Of a stretch of 28,277 bases of DNA, positions 9,457 through 19,051 are shown piece after piece. The DNA is from Chara braunii (lineage: Eukaryota > Streptophyta > Charophyceae > Charales > Characeae). Location: positions 18,730 to 47,006 of the forward strand of contig BFEA01000436.1 of assembly GCA_003427395.1 (NCBI GenBank). The letters are read 5' to 3'. The notes under the pieces are model-generated. The model did not search any database. It was not told where the DNA came from and saw only the letters and a program-made list of their open reading frames with translations. Position 1 is the stretch's first letter. Every line of letters begins with the position of its first letter. The position numbers were made by a program, and so were the translations under genes.

Positions 9457-9734
9457 AGACCTCTTCTCCCTTCACGTGTCTCGCACCTCGACGCCAGCCT
9501 CCCCAACTGCCCTCTTCTCCCTCCTCGCACGCCCAACTCACGTCGCGGTGCCCTAGGAGCGGGACCCGCTCGACCGACGCCTCTCGACGTCATCACCACC
9601 TCCTCCCCTGGCAGGTCAGGTTCTCCGACTCCCTCGTCTGCCTCGTCTGCCACCCCCCTCTCCCTGGCCCCACCCTCGCGGCCCTCCTCCTCATCGAGGG
9701 CATCCTGAATCTCGTCCCTCTCTGCGTCGTCCAT
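9457..9734 (-). pseudogene. hAT transposase, N-terminal fragment
   Basis: Begins at an ATG (9732-9734), with an in-frame TAG four codons upstream. The first 40 residues are acidic (MDDAERDEIQDALDEEEGRE and on), then become Arg/Gly/Pro-rich. No BED-type zinc finger (paired Cys, then His/Cys) is visible, although many hAT proteins carry one here; it may be lost or lie elsewhere. The frame passes into the catalytic core through a frameshift near 9450-9457, just before QTTIDEMYAKEN, so assignment to the same protein rests on adjacency. Confidence 0.5.
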
Positions 9735-9859
9735 CCGTTGTCGCTAGCCACCCGCGGACGCTCTCGTGTCCTGTATCAACTCTCGTGCATAGGACTTTCT
9801 TTCTCGCGTCAACTTTCGCGCGCAGATATGGTGATTTCAATTTTTGAATTGGTTTAGGA

Positions 9860-10175
9860 CATAGGCAAACTGTAATTGTTTTTTGTGTCTTTTTCTCTTG
9901 TTGTCGGCGTCGCGCATGCGAGCTTCCTCCTCCTTATTTCCCACATTGTTCTTTCTCTCGCCCTTCTCTCTCTCTCATTCCCCTCCTCTTCTTCTCTCAT
10001 CGCATCTGTTTTTCCCTCTCTCTCTCTCTGCTCTTTGCGCATTCATTTTCCCTTCTTGATCATCTGAATCTTGGACCCGTCTTGCGCTACTTCTCGCGCC
10101 TTTTTCCTTCTCACTCTTCGAACGTAGATCGCGAAGCCCGGTCGATCCTTCGATTACTCCCGCTCACCAATCAGA
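9860..10175. other. pyrimidine-rich spacer, no gene
   Basis: CT-rich sequence (9890-10060 is mostly TTCTCTC and TCTCTCT words). Opposite-strand frames across it are compositional. Confidence 0.5.
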
Positions 10176-10363
10176 CACGTGGAACGATAGGATCTTCCTA
10201 TTGCGGGACGAATCTGATTGGTTGAACCCTGAGTTTCGAAGGGTCAACATGGCTTCCATAGAGCGCCCCCCACTAAGTCTTCTCCTCCTGCTTCTCCTCT
10301 TACACTTCGACTTTCCCTCTGCCTTCTCCTTCTTCTATCTTTCTTCTCGCAACTATAAATTTT
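10166..10363 (+). promoter_or_regulatory. promoter-like cluster: CCAAT pair, G-box, TATA-like
   Basis: ACCAATCAGA (10166-10175) and its exact reverse complement TCTGATTGGT (10213-10222) form an inverted CCAAT-box pair. A G-box CACGTG lies at 10176-10181. A TATA-like ACTATAAATTTTA lies at 10351-10363 after a CT-rich stretch. This arrangement is typical of plant promoters and of LTR U3 regions. The strand given rests on the TATA position relative to the downstream frame at 11368 and the retroelement. No transcription start was measured. Confidence 0.4.
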
Positions 10364-10430
10364 ACAAGCGCGTCCGCAAATCTCTCTTATGTTCCCAACT
10401 CCCAAGCCAGCTTCCAGGAAGCAGTGGCTA

Positions 10431-11310
10431 GGTGATGCATTGGATGCGAGTCGGAAAGTCCCGTCGGGCGGACTGTAGGCTGGCCGATTACGCGCTTGAT
10501 CGCCACGACAGACTGTGGGATCTGGGCGAGCCGTGTCGAGCTTGCGTCAGTGGGGTGACAATCGCAGCGGCGGAAGCTAGCACGAGACGGCCAGGATCGT
10601 CGGTGCGGGAATGAGGATCGCTGATTGGAGTTGAGTGGATGATTGGCCCGGGGCCATATTGAAATTTCACGGCGAACGCGCCTTCATTGTTGAGAATCAT
10701 TGTCTTTTGTGTGAGTTTACGGCTGTGAAGCCGAACGTTCTCTTTCGGATCTCAGTGTCTTCTATCTCGACCTTCCTCCCCCATCTCTTCTCTCTCTCTC
10801 TCTGAGCTGAATGACGCTATGTCATGAGTATCTCCCTCCCGTGAATGAAAGTGAACTTGTGTGATTTCCTGCTTGGAAGAACTTCTTCCAGAACTCTTCC
10901 ATTAGTTTCCTAGGTAATCCCTGAAAGTAGGGGAACTCAATCTTCTTGTCTTATGCACGGTGGATGTGTGTGCACGATCCCCTGACTTATCTTTGATCGG
11001 TGAAAGGAATTGTTGTGCCTCTGTCATTTTCGCACCTTCCACAGTGGATGTATGCATGGAAAGAAGAATGCTTGTTGTTTTGATAAGACTCCGAACTTGA
11101 TGGGATTTTGTTCGACAATGCAAGAGTGTTTAGATCTGTCGTTCTGTGGCACTGCTCATGCCATCTGCCTTATGTTGCACGATATCTACAGCCAGCGTAC
11201 GGGGCAGCCTTGAAAAAGCAAGGCGCCTCGGATCAATGCCGATCTGGCTTATTGAACCAAACAGGCGCTATAAGTTGTCTTCCTCGCGTTGAAAATATTA
11301 GTTCGTTTTT
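10431..11310. other. no recognisable gene; possible LTR or leader
   Basis: Mixed-composition sequence with a small hairpin (CGGCTGTGAAGCCG near 10722). It sits between the promoter-like cluster and the frame at 11311-11871. It could be leader or LTR sequence of the retroelement remnant downstream, but no second LTR copy was found after 14820. Confidence 0.3.
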
Positions 11311-11871
11311 ATGCTTGTGCCCTTTTTTTTTTGTAATGACGTCTCGGGATTTTTGCAATTGATTGACATGTGGACTGGCGGATGCCTTTCGATCGGGCGT
11401 CAGCCTCCCGTATCTCCTACGCCAGCATGCCCCTTCCCTTACGACGAGGAAAGGACACGCATATGCGAGTGGGACGTACGAGAAGCTGTCACACGGATTG
11501 GCGGACGATATTACTTCCCTCTAGAAAATCGTTGCTTTAGATTCGTGGACGCGGGCTTTGTCATTATTGATACGCACATTCCGCCTTACTCGATACTGTT
11601 GTCATTCAACGAGCTGATCGTCATTCCGTGGACGGCAGTAGAACCCCACTGGCCTCGAACTCTGTGCACTTAGTGCCAGCGTTTTGATCGCTACGAATCA
11701 AAGGGCTTCCACTACCGTATACGGAGTGAAGACGAGCACAGGGAAAGAGCCACGCGGCTGAGACCCTCCACGTCGGACTCGGAACTGACCAGCGAGCGAC
11801 ATTGGGACTTGGTGCGAAGCGGGACACGCGAAGCGTACCGAAGCCCTTTCACTCTAAATGACGAGCCATAG
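11311..11871 (+). pseudogene. unidentified coding frame with one in-frame TAG
   Basis: A plus-strand frame stays open from 11311 to 11871 except for TAG at 11671-11673. A better-placed ATG is at 11368. The first part reads like a folded protein, with CEWDVREAV, then GGRYYFPLENRCFRFVD, then an IDTHIPPYSILLSF stretch. After the stop it becomes charged and Arg/Glu/Ser-rich (DRYESKGFHYRIRSEDEHRE) and ends at TAG 11869-11871. I recognise no family. It lies about 300 bp before gag and upstream of the primer-binding site. It is therefore either an accessory frame inside or before the retroelement's 5' LTR, or an unrelated older gene fragment. The single TAG could be a decay mutation. The length, about 168 codons from 11368, makes chance openness possible but not likely in this moderately AT/GC-balanced region. 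Confidence 0.4.
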
Positions 11872-12126
11872 CACGGTGGGAAGTTCGACAATACTTCTTG
11901 GATTGAATTTGGATTTTTCTCTTTTCGCGCCGTTTCCAAGTGTGCATTCCACGACGCGTGAAAGCATCCGACTTACTTCATCGGACCAACATGGGGGATT
12001 TTAGTTTTGTCTGTGTCCCCACACTCAATTCCCAAAAATCCTTGGCACACCCCATCTTGTTGTTTTTCCGGGCCTTCTTTCCGCACTCTTAGCACTCCGA
12101 ATGGAAGACAGCACAGGGCGTGAGGT

Positions 12127-12142
12127 TGGTATCGGAGTCGAC
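12127..12142 (+). other. primer-binding site (tRNA-iMet type)
   Basis: TGGTATCGGAGTCGAC closely follows the TGGTATCAGAGC pattern complementary to the 3' end of plant initiator tRNA-Met, with one change in the first dozen bases. It lies 30 bp before the gag ATG. In an active element it primes minus-strand DNA synthesis, and the 5' LTR should end within a few bases upstream. Confidence 0.65.
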
Positions 12143-12172
12143 ATGTGTCGGTTCTGATGATAGTAAATCGAG

Positions 12173-13425
12173 ATGGCAAGAGGTAGAAGAAGTCCTCAAC
12201 CTGCTCGTCGAGATCGCCCGGTGACCAGATCAAGATCTGGTGAGGCTAGACTGGTTATGCCAATGGCCGACGACAACGTAGCACCCCCTAGGGTGATTGT
12301 TAGTATTCCCACCGCTTTTCCTTTCTTTCCCAATCACACCCACCCCGAAGCTTGGTTAGAAGTCGTCCAGGCTCAAGGTTATAGCGCGAAAGATCTCCCC
12401 CGCGTCTTCACCCTGTTGCTTTGTAATACGGCACATGATTGGTTTAGGAAACACAGATGGACCGATTGGAATATCTTCAAGTGGGCATTCTTGGCCAGAT
12501 TTGATGCAGCCAGCGAAGATGCTGCTTGGTATGTACTCAAAACCCGACCACAAGAACCAGGGGAATTGTTGTCTGACTTCGTGGAATGATTTCAAACTAC
12601 GTTGGACAAGTCAGGGCGAGACGAAACTTCCGCCCTATACTTGTTCATCGATCACCTACGAAACCCGACACTGAAAGCGAAGTTGCAGAAAAAGGTTCCG
12701 CCTAAAACGAACCAGTTGTCCGCAATCATCACCAAAGCACTTGAGTTAGATCTAACGGATAAAAAGAAGTATATCGGTCAAGGAGAAGAAGGCATTACGG
12801 ATACGATTCAGGATGTAGCGACGAAACAACGGTGGTGGCTACGAGCGGTAGGACGATTCTATCCCTGCCCTGACCATGACCTTCCTGAGGGATTCGCCTC
12901 TGATATCCCGCGAGCTCCTTCTCCCCCTCCACCGACTTTCTCTATGAACCAACAGGTAGCAACGGTTAAACCTAGAGGCTCTCAAGATCCTGCCTCTATG
13001 TCTATAACTAACATGCACTTAGCACAGATGATTCATACAACTACCACCAAGCAATCTGAATGGATGAGCAATCTGGTCCAAATGCAGGCGGCTCACATGG
13101 ATCGAATGGAACAGATCATGAGCAGACTGATAAAGCCCAACTCGGCTCCTGCTGGACCTACCCCTGCATCATTCCCCCTTTTGACCACCCCGCCTGCTTC
13201 TGGACACGCACCGCAGCTCCCTCAGGCAGCTTTGGCAGGGAGGATTGAATGTTACAATTGCAAACAGCCGTGGTATTTCGCCCGGGACTGTCCACAGCCA
13301 AAACGAAATCAGCCCCCTCCTGCTGCAGCCCTAGTAGCTTTAAATCAAGGACGGGTAGCTGCATTAATGGATACACCCCGAGACGAGGGAATCATCGCCT
13401 ATGCCCCAGAGCGACCCCCCCCCCC
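12173..13425 (+). pseudogene. gag: retrotransposon gag (capsid plus zinc knuckle)
   Basis: ATG at 12173 opens a basic N-terminus (ARGRRSPQPARRDRP), followed by a Retrotrans_gag-type capsid region: EAWLEVVQ, then AHDWFRKH, then WNIFKWAFLARFDA, the W-x-x-F-x-x-x-F-x-x-R-F pattern. A TGA at 12587-12589 interrupts it, and the same frame resumes at once with FQTTLDKSGRDE and continues past the spacer. The nucleic-acid-binding knuckle at 13250-13291 has spacing C-x2-C-x4-Y-x4-C. Tyr (TAT, 13274-13276) stands where the zinc-binding His belongs, so binding is probably lost. The frame leaves the ancestral one at a C11 run (13415-13425). The product would form the virus-like particle core. Confidence 0.8.
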
Positions 13426-14412
13426 TCAATGGCAGTTGCATCGACCTTGGGGACTTCTTCTTCCAAAGTTGCTGATGTGGTTGATCCGGCAGAGTACCTT
13501 CATCTTGCCGGCATGGTCGGAGCGATCCGATCGGTCTGTGACGATCTTGAATGGGTCGAACGCGAATCTAACCCCGGACCACAGTTTCGTACGGGGGAAA
13601 TTGACGTGCTACGAACGCTTAAGCAATTAGATATACGCGTTCTGATCCTAGTGGGACATTTGCTCACCATATCCGAGGCTGCAAATGACCAGCTGCTTCA
13701 ACATTGTCAGAAGAATAAAAAGCGCTTTACATACCAACGCATACAACGCATATTGAAAAAGAAGAAGGAAGGAGAAGAAGAGGATGTGGCACAACCAGAG
13801 CCCGAAGTTGATAAAACCGAAGCCGCGCGAGTAACTACGATTTCTTTAGCAGAGAAAGATCATTTTGTGCGGGCTCGACCGGTGTTATGGAAAAATGTTG
13901 AATGTGATTGTGAAGTGTGGGGCAAACCTTTCAACGCCCTCATAGATACTGGGTCCTCCGCAGTGGCTATATCATTAGATACAATAAGAAAAATGGGACG
14001 ACTCAACTCAATTCTTCCTCAATCTGGCAAAGACAACTACGTCTCTGCTTACGAGTAAGCAATGAATATTATCGGAATTATTGAGGATATGACCGTAAAA
14101 GTTGGACGAGTACACGTTCTCATTAACGCGTTGGTCATAGATATGCACTCATATTCGGTGTTGTTGGGACTGCCTTGGGCAATGGCGGTAGGTGCCAGCA
14201 TGCATTTTGATTCCAAACAGTTGGTGCTTACGCAAATAGGAGGAAAGCCTCAGACTATTCCGCTACGGATTTCCACCCAAACTGTAAAGAAGAATCCTGG
14301 TTCTGGTCGAGTAGGAATGATTCAAGGTCCAGAGGAATCTCCATCCCCGGATGATAGCATTGGACTCGAAGAACAGGAGCGCGAAGAAGAGATGCCTAGT
14401 GAGAGTGAGTGA
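13426..14412 (+). pseudogene. retrotransposon aspartic protease region
   Basis: This frame is offset by -1 from gag and joins it at the C11 tract. After a lysine/glutamate-rich linker (KNKKRFTYQR, KKKKEGEEEDV) comes a retropepsin-like domain. The catalytic motif ALIDTGSSAVAI has its DTG at 13945-13953, followed by the usual SLDTIRKMG. The C-terminal hydrophobic-hydrophobic-Gly motif appears as SVLLGLPWAMAVGA near 14150-14200. TAA at 14056-14058 cuts between them, and the same frame continues with AMNIIGIIEDM. TGA at 14410-14412 ends the stretch. In an active element it would cleave the Gag-Pol polyprotein inside particles. Confidence 0.75.
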
Positions 14413-14427
14413 AAGCACTTAGTTTAG

Positions 14428-14820
14428 CTTTTCGAGCACGAAACTCAGGAGGAATTTCGGATGGTTCCCAGAACCACACAAACTTTCCACCTGAGTCTGG
14501 AGGATAACACATCTACTCCTATAGATACCTCGGTCGGTTCCTCGACCTTTCTCGGGGAACCTATATTACAAATATCCGATCCAGACGATTTGAAACCCCC
14601 TCGCACCTTGTACGAGGGAACACTCTCCCTCCGAACACGCTATCAACAGATGAAACAATACCTGGATGTTTTTGTTTCCCCTCCAAGGTCACTCCTCACA
14701 ACCAGAGCAAGAATCACTCTGATAAAACGAGAAGCCGAAACTCCTGTCGACGATGTGCCCGTTTTAATGCAGGAGATGGAGGATTTAGCAGGACTAACCA
14801 TTGTAGGGGCCGTACCCTGA
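14428..14820 (+). pseudogene. polyprotein linker after protease
   Basis: This is the same reading frame as the protease, open again after the TGA at 14410-14412 and a TAG at 14425-14427, and ending at TGA 14818-14820. It reads LFEHETQEEFRMVPRTTQ, then LRTRYQQMKQYLDVFVSPP, then ETPVDDVPVLMQEMEDLAG. No known domain is visible. Its position suggests the segment between protease and reverse transcriptase. Homology to the reverse transcriptase that should follow is absent, marking a deletion or the natural end of a shortened element. Confidence 0.5.
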
Positions 14821-15929
14821 AGGACTTTCGAGCCTAAGTCGACCCCACTGCGGGTCCCACGTGGCTCGACCCGCCCACGCTCACGCTCAGGGCACGGGTT
14901 GTTCGTCCCAGGGGCACCCCCACCTAGTGCTATGAGATGGATGGGGATGGGCCGTTTGCGAGAGGGTTTTACATTGGGGGATGTAGCTCCGCCCTCGCAT
15001 CAAGATGGTAGCTCTTTGGTCACTCGCGGTGTTTTTTCGATTCATTTAAGTCTGACAAGGCAATTGCTCCTTCCAATACGCAAGCAGTCTAGTATGTTCA
15101 TTGAGAGTTCATCTTCTTTCTTGCGTAGGCCAAACGCCATCCATTGGGCCACGCACCTTTTCACTGAGTTTAGTGGCTCAAGACGGCCCCTACAGCATCC
15201 TCGGGGTGGGGTAACATCGCCCGACCCCTAGCCGCTATATATATTTTTTTTGCTTGAGCCACCAGCATCGCGTTCACCTATCCAAAACCGCCTTTAGTCT
15301 TTCCGGGCTTGATGTTGCACACATGAGAGCCACCACATCCAATCATCACACATGCCACATCCAAGCATCTACCATTCATCCAAGCGTCCAACCAACAAAC
15401 TCATTCCGCATTCATAGGTTAGGTCTAAGTCCTTCCCTTGTCCAACTTCCCACCCTTGCCCGCTTTCCGAGGATCAGGTCCCGCTCAAAACTTCCCGAGC
15501 TACTCACCTGCGCAACCCACACAAGACGAAGACCAAGTTTCATCCCCCTTGGGGTCAACACATCGCCCCTTCGCACAAGCCTAAGTTTCTTTTGCTTTTG
15601 CTGATCCCTTAGTTGTTTTTCCCTTCCCTCAAGCAATCCATGCCTTCAGCTTAGTCATGCAGTCGGGGGAGATGGTTGAGTCAAACTGACCTCGTCACAA
15701 AAACAACACTCCTTTCCGCTTTCTCAGATGCTCGCAACAGACAGGTGCCCTTTCCTTCTTGGTGGCACGATGGACCGGCAACCCTCCCCTTGCCCTCGCT
15801 TTCCACCAAGTGAGGACCAGATTCTTTACCGTTCGTTCCTTGACAATGTAACAGGTAAGGGTTGTGGCTAGTCTCGTGTCATGGAGGGGAAGGGGATGAG
15901 GGGAGAGTTAAGGGTCAAGGGTCATGAAG
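14821..15929. other. no recognised gene; contains TATA-bearing segment
   Basis: GC-rich to 15230, then a TATA box, then C-rich sequence. A plus-strand frame at 15254-15604 follows the TATA box, but it starts at TTG, is Ser/His/Pro/Arg-rich and has no motif. The region could be a diverged 3' LTR of the retroelement, yet I see no convincing match to the sequence before 12127. Confidence 0.35.
15232..15247 (+). promoter_or_regulatory. TATA box
   Basis: CGCTATATATATTTTT follows a GC-rich stretch (GGGGTGGGGTAACATCGCCC and CCCCTAGC) and precedes CTTGAGCCACC. This GC-then-TATATATA layout is a textbook plant core promoter. What it would drive is unknown. Confidence 0.45.
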
Positions 15930-15959
15930 AAAAGAGAGGGAGAGAGAGGGAGAGAGAGG

Positions 15960-16000
<41 letters not shown>

Positions 16001-16001
16001 G

Positions 16002-16032
<31 letters not shown>

Positions 16033-16073
16033 GGTGAGAGAAGGAGAGGGAGAGGGAGAGGGAGAAAGAGAGG

Positions 16074-16104
<31 letters not shown>

Positions 16105-16113
16105 ATGAGAAGT
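15930..16113. repeat. GA-rich microsatellite
   Basis: (GA)n and GGGA-interrupted purine repeat, almost without pyrimidines on the plus strand. Arg/Glu and Leu/Ser frames through it are artefacts. Confidence 0.9.
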
Positions 16114-16245
16114 TCCTCACCCTAATCGACCGTACCCCTTCCCGTTACCCTTACCGGTCTACCCAAGGTTCCCCACGCCCCTTGCGACCCCTACGATCTC
16201 CTATTGGATAGGGGAGACGATAGAGGAGGGAGGCGTGGGGCGGTC

Positions 16246-17690
16246 GGCTATGGTGGATGGGTGCGGGTGATGGAGGAGGAAGGACGTGACAGAAGCTCGA
16301 CGATGGTGGACGGGTGTGGGTGGTGAAGGAGAAAGGAGGTGAAAGAAGGTCGGCTATGGTGGACGGGTGTGGGTGGTGAAGGAGGAAGGAGGAAGGAGGT
16401 GGAAGAAAGTTGGCTATGGTGGACGGGTGTAGGTGAAGGAGGAGGACGGAGGTGGAAGGAGGTCGGCTATGGTGGACGGGTGTGGGTGATGAAGGAGGGT
16501 GGAGGTGGAAGAAGGTTGGCTATGGTGGACGGGTGTGGGTGATGNNNNNNNNNNNNNNNNNNNNNNNNNNNNNNNNNNNNNNNNNNNNNNNNNNNNNNNN
16601 NNNNNNNNNNNNNNNNNNNNNNNNNNNNNNNNNNNNNNNNNNNNNNNNNNNNNNNNNNNNNNNNNNNNNNNNNNNNNNNNNNNNNNNNNNNNNNNNNNNN
16701 NNNNNNNNNNNNNNNNNNNNNNNNNNNNNNNNNNNNNNNNNNNNNNNNNNNNNNNNNNNNNNNNNNNNNNNNNNNNNNNNNNNNNNNNNNNNNNNNNNNN
16801 NNNNNNNNNNNNNNNNNNNNNNNNNNNNNNNNNNNNNNNNNNNNNNNNNNNNNNNNNNNNNNNNNNNNNNNNNNNNNNNNNNNNNNNNNNNNNNNNNNNN
16901 NNNNNNNNNNNNNNNNNNNNNNNNNNNNNNNNNNNNNNNNNNNNNNNNNNNNNNNNNNNNNNNNNNNNNNNNNNNNNNNNNNNNNNNNNNNNNNNNNNNN
17001 NNNNNNNNNNNNNNNNNNNNNNNNNNNNNNNNNNNNNNNNNNNNNNNNNNNNNNNNNNNNNNNNNNNNNNNNNNNNNNNNNNNNNNNNNNNNNNNNNNNN
17101 NNNNNNNNNNNNNNNNNNNNNNNNNNNNNNNNNNNNNNNNNNNNNNNNNNNNNNNNNNNNNNNNNNNNNNNNNNNNNNNNNNNNNNNNNNNNNNNNNNNN
17201 NNNNNNNNNNNNNNNNNNNNNNNNNNNNNNNNNNNNNNNNNNNNNNNNNNNNNNNNNNNNNNNNNNNNNNNNNNNNNNNNNNNNNNNNNNNNNNNNNNNN
17301 NNNNNNNNNNNNNNNNNNNNNNNNNNNNNNNNNNNNNNNNNNNNNNNNNNNNNNNNNNNNNNNNNNNNNNNNNNNNNNNNNNNNNNNNNNNNNNNNNNNN
17401 NNNNNNNNNNNNNNNNNNNNNNNNNNNNNNNNNNNNNNNNNNNNNNNNNNNAGGAGGGTGGAGGTGGAAGAAGGTTGGCTATGGTGGACGGGTGTGGGTG
17501 ATGGAGGAGGGTGGTGGTGGAGGAAGGTTGGCTATGGTGGACGGGTGTGGGTGATGGAGGAGGGTGGAGGTGGAAGAAGGTCGTCTATGGTGGACGGGTG
17601 CGGGTGATGGAGGAGGGTGGGGGTGGAAGAAGGTCGGTTATGGCGGACGGGTGTGGGTGATAAAGGAGGAAGGAGGTGAAAGAGGGTTTT
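16246..17690. repeat. 53-bp minisatellite array
   Basis: The word GGCTATGGTGGACGGGTGTG recurs at exact 53-bp steps: 16246, 16299 and 16352, then after a 7-bp insertion 16412, 16465 and 16518. After the gap it returns at 17477, 17530, 17583 and 17636. The rest of each unit is GGTGATGGAGGAGG with a GGTGGAAGAAGG tail and minor variants. The array almost certainly continues through the N gap. Frames made of WWTGV-type repeats are artefacts. Confidence 0.95.
16545..17451. other. assembly gap (907 N)
   Basis: All bases are N. Both edges lie inside the same 53-bp repeat, so the true length of the array is unknown. Confidence 1.
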
Positions 17691-17935
17691 AAGTAGTCCT
17701 TCGGACATCCGGTCAAGGTTGACGACTATGGTGGAAGGGGTGAGGGAAGCGGTGTAGATGGTGGAGTGGAGCCGAAGGTGCAACGTGATCGAGGTCCTAT
17801 GCCACCTCCTAACCCAAGTGTCCGGCACCTTGCCGGTCATACCCCATAGCCCAGGAACCAGAACACAGCCCCCAAACTACACAGTCTGCAGTCAATATGC
17901 AGAAGACACATAGTTGCTGTAGATACACTTGGCCA

Positions 17936-18454
17936 GAATCTGCAGAATCTGCAGATTTCGCTAGTAGCGGTAACTTACCGCTTTCGCTGTTCTTTTTTGC
18001 CCAGGGTGAAAATTCTGTGTGCACAGACCTGTATTTCTGGCCCCAAACGTTATCAGACTCACACCAAATTTGATGGGCCCTCTCACTGTACCACAAGGAA
18101 GGCCCCCACAAAATTTTGTGTCAATCCGACAATGTTTGGGCCAAGTTGCCTGTTTCGGGCGTCGGCCGGCTCCAGGTGAACAGTTCGAAAGAAGTCCGTT
18201 TTTCTGATTTTTTCAGAAAACGGAGTTTAATGGCCTGCTGGTTCTGCAGGCCATCTATTCTTACCCAGAATATGAGGTCTGAGAACTCTCAGACCTCATT
18301 CCCAAGTTTTCTGTAGAGCTGCTGCCGACGTGCCGTCGGCCGCGTTCCGCCCGATTGTGGTTTTCTCGAGATTTTTGCAATGGCGAGTGGTTACCCTGTC
18401 TTTCCCTTGGCTCAGCAGTCTAGGCTGGCCAGGTTCTGTCAAGGACTGCAGTCC
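17936..18454. repeat. cluster of short perfect palindromes and hairpins
   Basis: Within about 520 bp: AATCTGCAGATT overlaps near 17947; CACAAAATTTTGTG at 18107-18120; a bulged hairpin around TTTTCTGA/TCAGAAAA at 18197-18222; TGGCCTGC/GCAGGCCA at 18231-18253; TGAGGTCTGAGA with its complement TCTCAGACCTCA two bases away (18274-18299); GCCGAC/GTCGGC at 18324-18340; and GGACTGCAGTCC at 18443-18454. Short open frames overlap but have no motifs. Several of the hairpins sit end to end. Confidence 0.65.
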
Positions 18455-18548
18455 TACAGCTACCAGCAAAAGAAAGCACAGCACATCCTCAAACTGTCAG
18501 AAAACAGCAGCCCGTCGAAGCTCCTAATTACCGCGTTCGAATAGAACA

Positions 18549-19051
18549 CGGGGGGAGGATCAGTGGAACAGCATGGGATGCACTGCCATACACTCCACCA
18601 TCACAAACAGCGAAAAGACAAGCTTTGCAGCAGTCTACACTAGGAGGAGATCCGCGGAACACCCATGAACACACCGCCATACACCCCGGCATCAAGAAAC
18701 AGCGAAAAAACAAGTTTGCAGCAATCTACACTTAGGGGGAGATCAGCGGAACACCAAGGGACACATCGCTATACACCCCGACATCAAGAAACTGCGAAAA
18801 AATAAATTTGCAGCAATCTTCACTAGGGGGAGATCAGCGAAACACCAAGGGACACATCGCCATACACCCCGACATCAAGAAACAACGAAAAGACAAGTTT
18901 GTAGCAATCTTCACTAGGGGGAGATCAGCGGGACACCAAGGGACACATCGTCATACACCTCGGCATCAAGAAACAGCGAAGAGACAAATTTGCAGCAATC
19001 TACATTAGGGGGAGATCAGCGGAACACAGGGGACACATCGCCATACACCCA
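18549..19051. repeat. 91-bp tandem satellite, ~5.5 copies
   Basis: The word GGAGATCAGCGGAACACC recurs at 18558, 18649, 18741, 18832, 18923 and 19014, steps of 91-92 bp. Units contain ACACATCGCCATACACCCCG, CATCAAGAAACAGCGAAAAG and GCAGCAATCTACACTAGGGG. The first two copies are more diverged and the last is cut off as the next array begins. Confidence 0.95.

Larger units (their letters stand above)
5453..9734 (-). mobile_element. hAT-superfamily DNA transposon remnant
   Basis: A decayed transposase gene fills about 4.3 kb of the minus strand. The order is an acidic/Arg-rich N-terminal piece, a DUF659-like catalytic core, the hAT dimerisation region and a very long C-terminal extension. It is broken at about 9450 (frameshift), 8443 (TAG), 8345, 8066, 8005 and 7830 (frameshifts) and 6305 (TAG). 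I could not fix terminal inverted repeats or an 8-bp target duplication by eye, so the element ends are not defined and the span given is only the coding part. Confidence 0.8.
12127..14820 (+). mobile_element. LTR-retrotransposon remnant (gag-protease, no pol)
   Basis: In order: a tRNA-Met-type primer-binding site, gag with a zinc knuckle, an aspartic protease and a linker. The gag-protease arrangement points to the Ty3/Gypsy side of plant elements, but without reverse transcriptase or integrase the class is not proven. There are in-frame stops at 12587, 14056, 14410 and 14425, and a frame change at a C11 tract. Nothing after 14820 resembles reverse transcriptase, RNase H or integrase, and I saw no pair of LTRs. 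It is a truncated dead copy, or derives from a gag-pro-only non-autonomous element. Confidence 0.8.

Noticed and set aside
14899-15604. Plus-strand frames after the retroelement as host genes
   Set aside because: They use non-ATG or unsupported starts, have biased composition and show no domain; only the TATA box is kept.
15881-16120. Arg/Glu-rich repetitive protein
   Set aside because: It is the GA microsatellite in frame.
16452-17554. Long frames crossing the N gap
   Set aside because: They are mostly N and read the 53-bp minisatellite; nothing is coding.
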